The notes beneath the pieces were generated by a model. That model ran no database searches. It was not told where the DNA came from and saw only the letters and a program-made list of their open reading frames with translations. Positions 62,366 through 64,000 of a DNA stretch of 64,000 nt are shown here, piece by piece. This DNA comes from JBNJGB01 sp051747385. Its GTDB lineage: Bacteria; Myxococcota_A; UBA9042; PHBI01; JACKFB01. The position numbers and the translations under genes were made by a program. The DNA lies in assembly GCA_051747385.1 (NCBI GenBank), contig JBNJGB010000024.1, forward strand, positions 36,281 to 100,280. The letters run 5' to 3'. Position 1 is the stretch's first letter. Every line of letters starts with the position of its first letter.

Positions 62366-63580
62366 CTACAGATCCCGGATCCAGACGTCCGGGAGGCCGC
62401 CGTTGTCGTCCCGCGGGGCGAGGAACACCAGGCGATCGCCGGCGAGCACGGGCGACTCCGCGCCGGGGACCTCCAGGGTGAGCGCGACGGCGCCGCCGGC
62501 GGGATCGGCGACCCGCAGGCGGCGCTCCACGGGCGGTCCGGGGGCGGACTCCAGCCAGGCCACGCGCCCTGCGGCCGCGGTCGGGCCCGCCGCCAGGCCC
62601 TCCTCGATCACCACGCCGGAGGTCAGGGCGGTCGTGGTCCCGGCGACCACGTCCGTGGCCAGCACGTCGCCGGGGTGCATGCTGTCCGGGTTGATGATGA
62701 GCGGCGAGGCGCGCCAGGCGAGGAGCCCCGCGGTGAAGGAGGCCAGGGCCGGCGGGCGGGGCAGGGCGGCGGAGGACGCACCGCCGGCGCTCCGCACCCG
62801 GAGGGTGTCGTCCCCGGAGACCCAGGCGAGGGCGGGCGTCCCGTCGGCCAGGGTGCCGAAGGACGGCAGGCGGTCGTCCACGTCGTCGTCGGTGAGACGC
62901 TCGGCGTCGCCGCCGTTCACGTCCCGGCGGTAGAGCTCGGCGGCCTCCTCGCCGCCGCCGACGCACCCCCGGCAGTCCCGCCACGCGACGACGCTCCCGC
63001 GGGCGGTGGGCTGCTCCTGTGCCCCCTGGACGGCCACCACGGTCCTGCGGGCCCCGTCGGACAGGCGGATGGCGAAGACGTCGGGGTCGCCGTAGCGCAC
63101 GTCCACGTAGAAGAGCCACCCCTCGCCGAGGACCAGGTCCCGGGGGGCGACGAGGTTCGGCTCCGCCAGGGTCCGCGGCGGATCGGGGGACTCGAGGTCC
63201 CAGGCGACCAGGCGCGGCGCCCCGCCCGGGCCGTCGCGCTCCACCCAGGCCGCCCAGCGGTCGGACAGCGCCGCGTGCGAGCGGTGGCCCTCCTCGGGCG
63301 GGACAAGGAAGTCGTCGTCCGGCTTGCCCGACGGCCCCTGGGGCCCGACCTCCTCCGCGTCCGGCCCCGGCCCGGTGTCTCCGTCGGCGGCGGCGTCCGC
63401 GTCGGCCCCGCTCGCCGCGTCCGGGTCCGTGGCGGGAAGCGGTCCCATGTCCGGCCCGCCCGGGACGTCGTCCGGTGCGACCATCCCCGCGCCCTCGTCG
63501 CCCGCGCCGCAGCCCGCTGGCGCGCAGAAGGGCGCCGCGAGCAGGAGGAGGGCCGGGAGGTGGCGCAGGGTCCGGGGCAT
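62366..63580 (-). CDS. lipoprotein with TolB-like beta-propeller
   Basis: A 404-residue lipoprotein (lipobox PAGC, Cys24) with an acidic Asp/Ala/Gly-rich linker (residues 27-85). From about 95 onward it shows six to seven beta-sheet repeats with the TolB/WD40-like LVAWDLESPDPPRTLAEPNLVAPRDLVLGEGWLFYVDVRYGDPDVFAIRLSDG pattern, as in TolB-type or dipeptidyl-peptidase-like propellers. No tol or pal genes are near, so it is not the Tol-Pal component itself. It probably binds a ligand or partner in the envelope. Upstream lie two R1 copies. Confidence 0.82.
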   Translation of the reverse strand: MPRTLRHLPALLLLAAPFCAPAGCGAGDEGAGMVAPDDVPGGPDMGPLPATDPDAASGADADAAADGDTGPGPDAEEVGPQGPSGKPDDDFLVPPEEGHRSHAALSDRWAAWVERDGPGGAPRLVAWDLESPDPPRTLAEPNLVAPRDLVLGEGWLFYVDVRYGDPDVFAIRLSDGARRTVVAVQGAQEQPTARGSVVAWRDCRGCVGGGEEAAELYRRDVNGGDAERLTDDDVDDRLPSFGTLADGTPALAWVSGDDTLRVRSAGGASSAALPRPPALASFTAGLLAWRASPLIINPDSMHPGDVLATDVVAGTTTALTSGVVIEEGLAAGPTAAAGRVAWLESAPGPPVERRLRVADPAGGAVALTLEVPGAESPVLAGDRLVFLAPRDDNGGLPDVWIRDL

Positions 63581-63702
63581 CGCTCACGCCGGGTGCAGGG
63601 TTCGTGCCGCGAGGCGAACCCTAGCGCGGCCCGGCCCTCGGTACCACGACGGCGCTGCGGAGCGTGATCCCCGTGTCCGGGGTGTAAAGTGGCTGCACAC
63701 CC

Positions 63703-63859
63703 CAGGGCGGTCGCAAAGTCGGACAAGTGAGGGTCGCGCGGCGGTACGGCGCCCGGCGCCGGATTCCATCCGCTCGGAAACGATGGATTCTGCGCGTTCG
63801 AGAGCAGGCAAGGGCAAGGGCAAGGGCAAGGGAGGGCGGTCGACTTTGCGACCGCCCTG
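63703..63859 (-). mobile_element. R1 repeat element, copy E (133+6x4 bp)
   Basis: A 157-bp reverse-oriented copy with four CAAGGG hexamers (63809-63832). Its left end reads CAGGGCGGTCGCAAAGTCG and its right end mirrors this perfectly, giving 19-bp inverted ends. Only 10 bp (GCCGAACCCG) separate it from copy F. It lies in the 5' flank of the TolB-like lipoprotein gene; the 420-bp stretch 63581-64000 holds nothing else recognisable. Confidence 0.87.
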
Positions 63860-63869
63860 GCCGAACCCG

Positions 63870-64000
63870 CAGGGGAATCGCAAAGTCGGACAAGTGAGGG
63901 TCGCGCGGCGGTACGGCGCCCGGCGCCGGATTGTATCCGCTCGGAAACGATGGATTCTGCGCGTTCGAGAGCAGGCAAGGGCAAGGGCAAGGGCAAGGGA
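63870..64000 (-). mobile_element. R1 repeat element, copy F (cut by window end)
   Basis: Same orientation as copy E, starting CAGGGGAATCGCAAAGTCG, with at least four CAAGGG hexamers before the window ends. Its hairpin end is outside the window. The 10-bp spacer to copy E, read in reverse, is CGGGTTCGGC, identical to the flank left of copy B. Confidence 0.85.

Overview
The window looks like a chromosomal segment of a high-GC Gram-negative bacterium, most plausibly a member of Myxococcota or a related former-Deltaproteobacteria lineage. The lineage is inferred from content: seven predicted lipoproteins with acidic Asp/Ala/Pro/Thr-rich linkers after the lipobox, Cys-rich modules including a CxDGxxxxGDGC-type motif, several PEGA-domain proteins, a Ser/Thr kinase fused to a PEGA domain, a sigma-54 promoter, and an ECF sigma factor paired with a membrane anti-sigma candidate. 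No rRNA, tRNA, CRISPR array, prophage or transposase gene was found.

Layout. 1-8.5 kb (minus strand): a lepB-pyrR-pyrB-pyrC'-carA operon whose dihydroorotase-like gene has lost its metal ligands, then lepA, a UDP-xylose synthase-like gene and a ribbon-helix-helix gene. 8.5-13.3 kb: a 224-bp repeat, an S1-domain protein, a lipoprotein, a receiver/histidine kinase and an enoyl-CoA hydratase. 13.5-20.6 kb: a beta-oxidation operon (thiolase, 3-hydroxyacyl-CoA dehydrogenase, crotonase, two acyl-CoA dehydrogenases, B12-binding small subunit) followed closely by an ECF sigma factor and a probable anti-sigma factor. 21-27.6 kb (minus): a pseudo-sulfatase, meaB and a membrane glycosyltransferase with overlapping ends, plus a Cys-rich lipoprotein. 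27.9-34.5 kb: a LMW phosphatase/fructosamine-kinase pair, a PilZ-like protein, a metallo-beta-lactamase-fold protein, two lipoproteins and a PEGA protein. 34.8-38 kb: a giant IPT/TIG lipoprotein. 38.2-43.8 kb: comM-recA-ssb behind a sigma-54 promoter, an aldehyde dehydrogenase and a GNAT-like protein. 43.9-64 kb: a PEGA kinase, a PEGA/TPR protein, a PAS histidine kinase, a DNA methyltransferase with a MazG-like protein, a membrane protein, moeA, holC, a GNAT protein, a LamG lipoprotein with a six-PEGA beta-barrel protein, an RlmL-like methyltransferase and a TolB-like lipoprotein.

The least explained part of the window is its small repeats. Family R1 (five full copies, one cut by the window edge, one remnant) has 19-bp terminal inverted repeats, a terminal hairpin and an internal (CCCTTG)n array. 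Its five complete copies measure 133+6n bp (one is a single base short), so the hexamer count explains the length variation. One copy has a perfect 10-bp target duplication and interrupts a 20-bp tandem array. Three copies end 18-19 bp upstream of predicted -35 boxes. Family R2 is a second 224-bp element with 7-bp inverted ends and 10-bp target duplications; one copy is nested in a REP-like motif (R3). R4 is a 248-bp element with 17/18-bp inverted ends that supplies the stop codon of a neighbouring gene. All look non-autonomous; the mobilising enzymes are not in the window.

Predicted promoters fall into classical TTGACA/TATAAT-like sites and a recurring TTGACM-N16-GCTARC class. All calls come from reading the sequence by eye; no database search was run.
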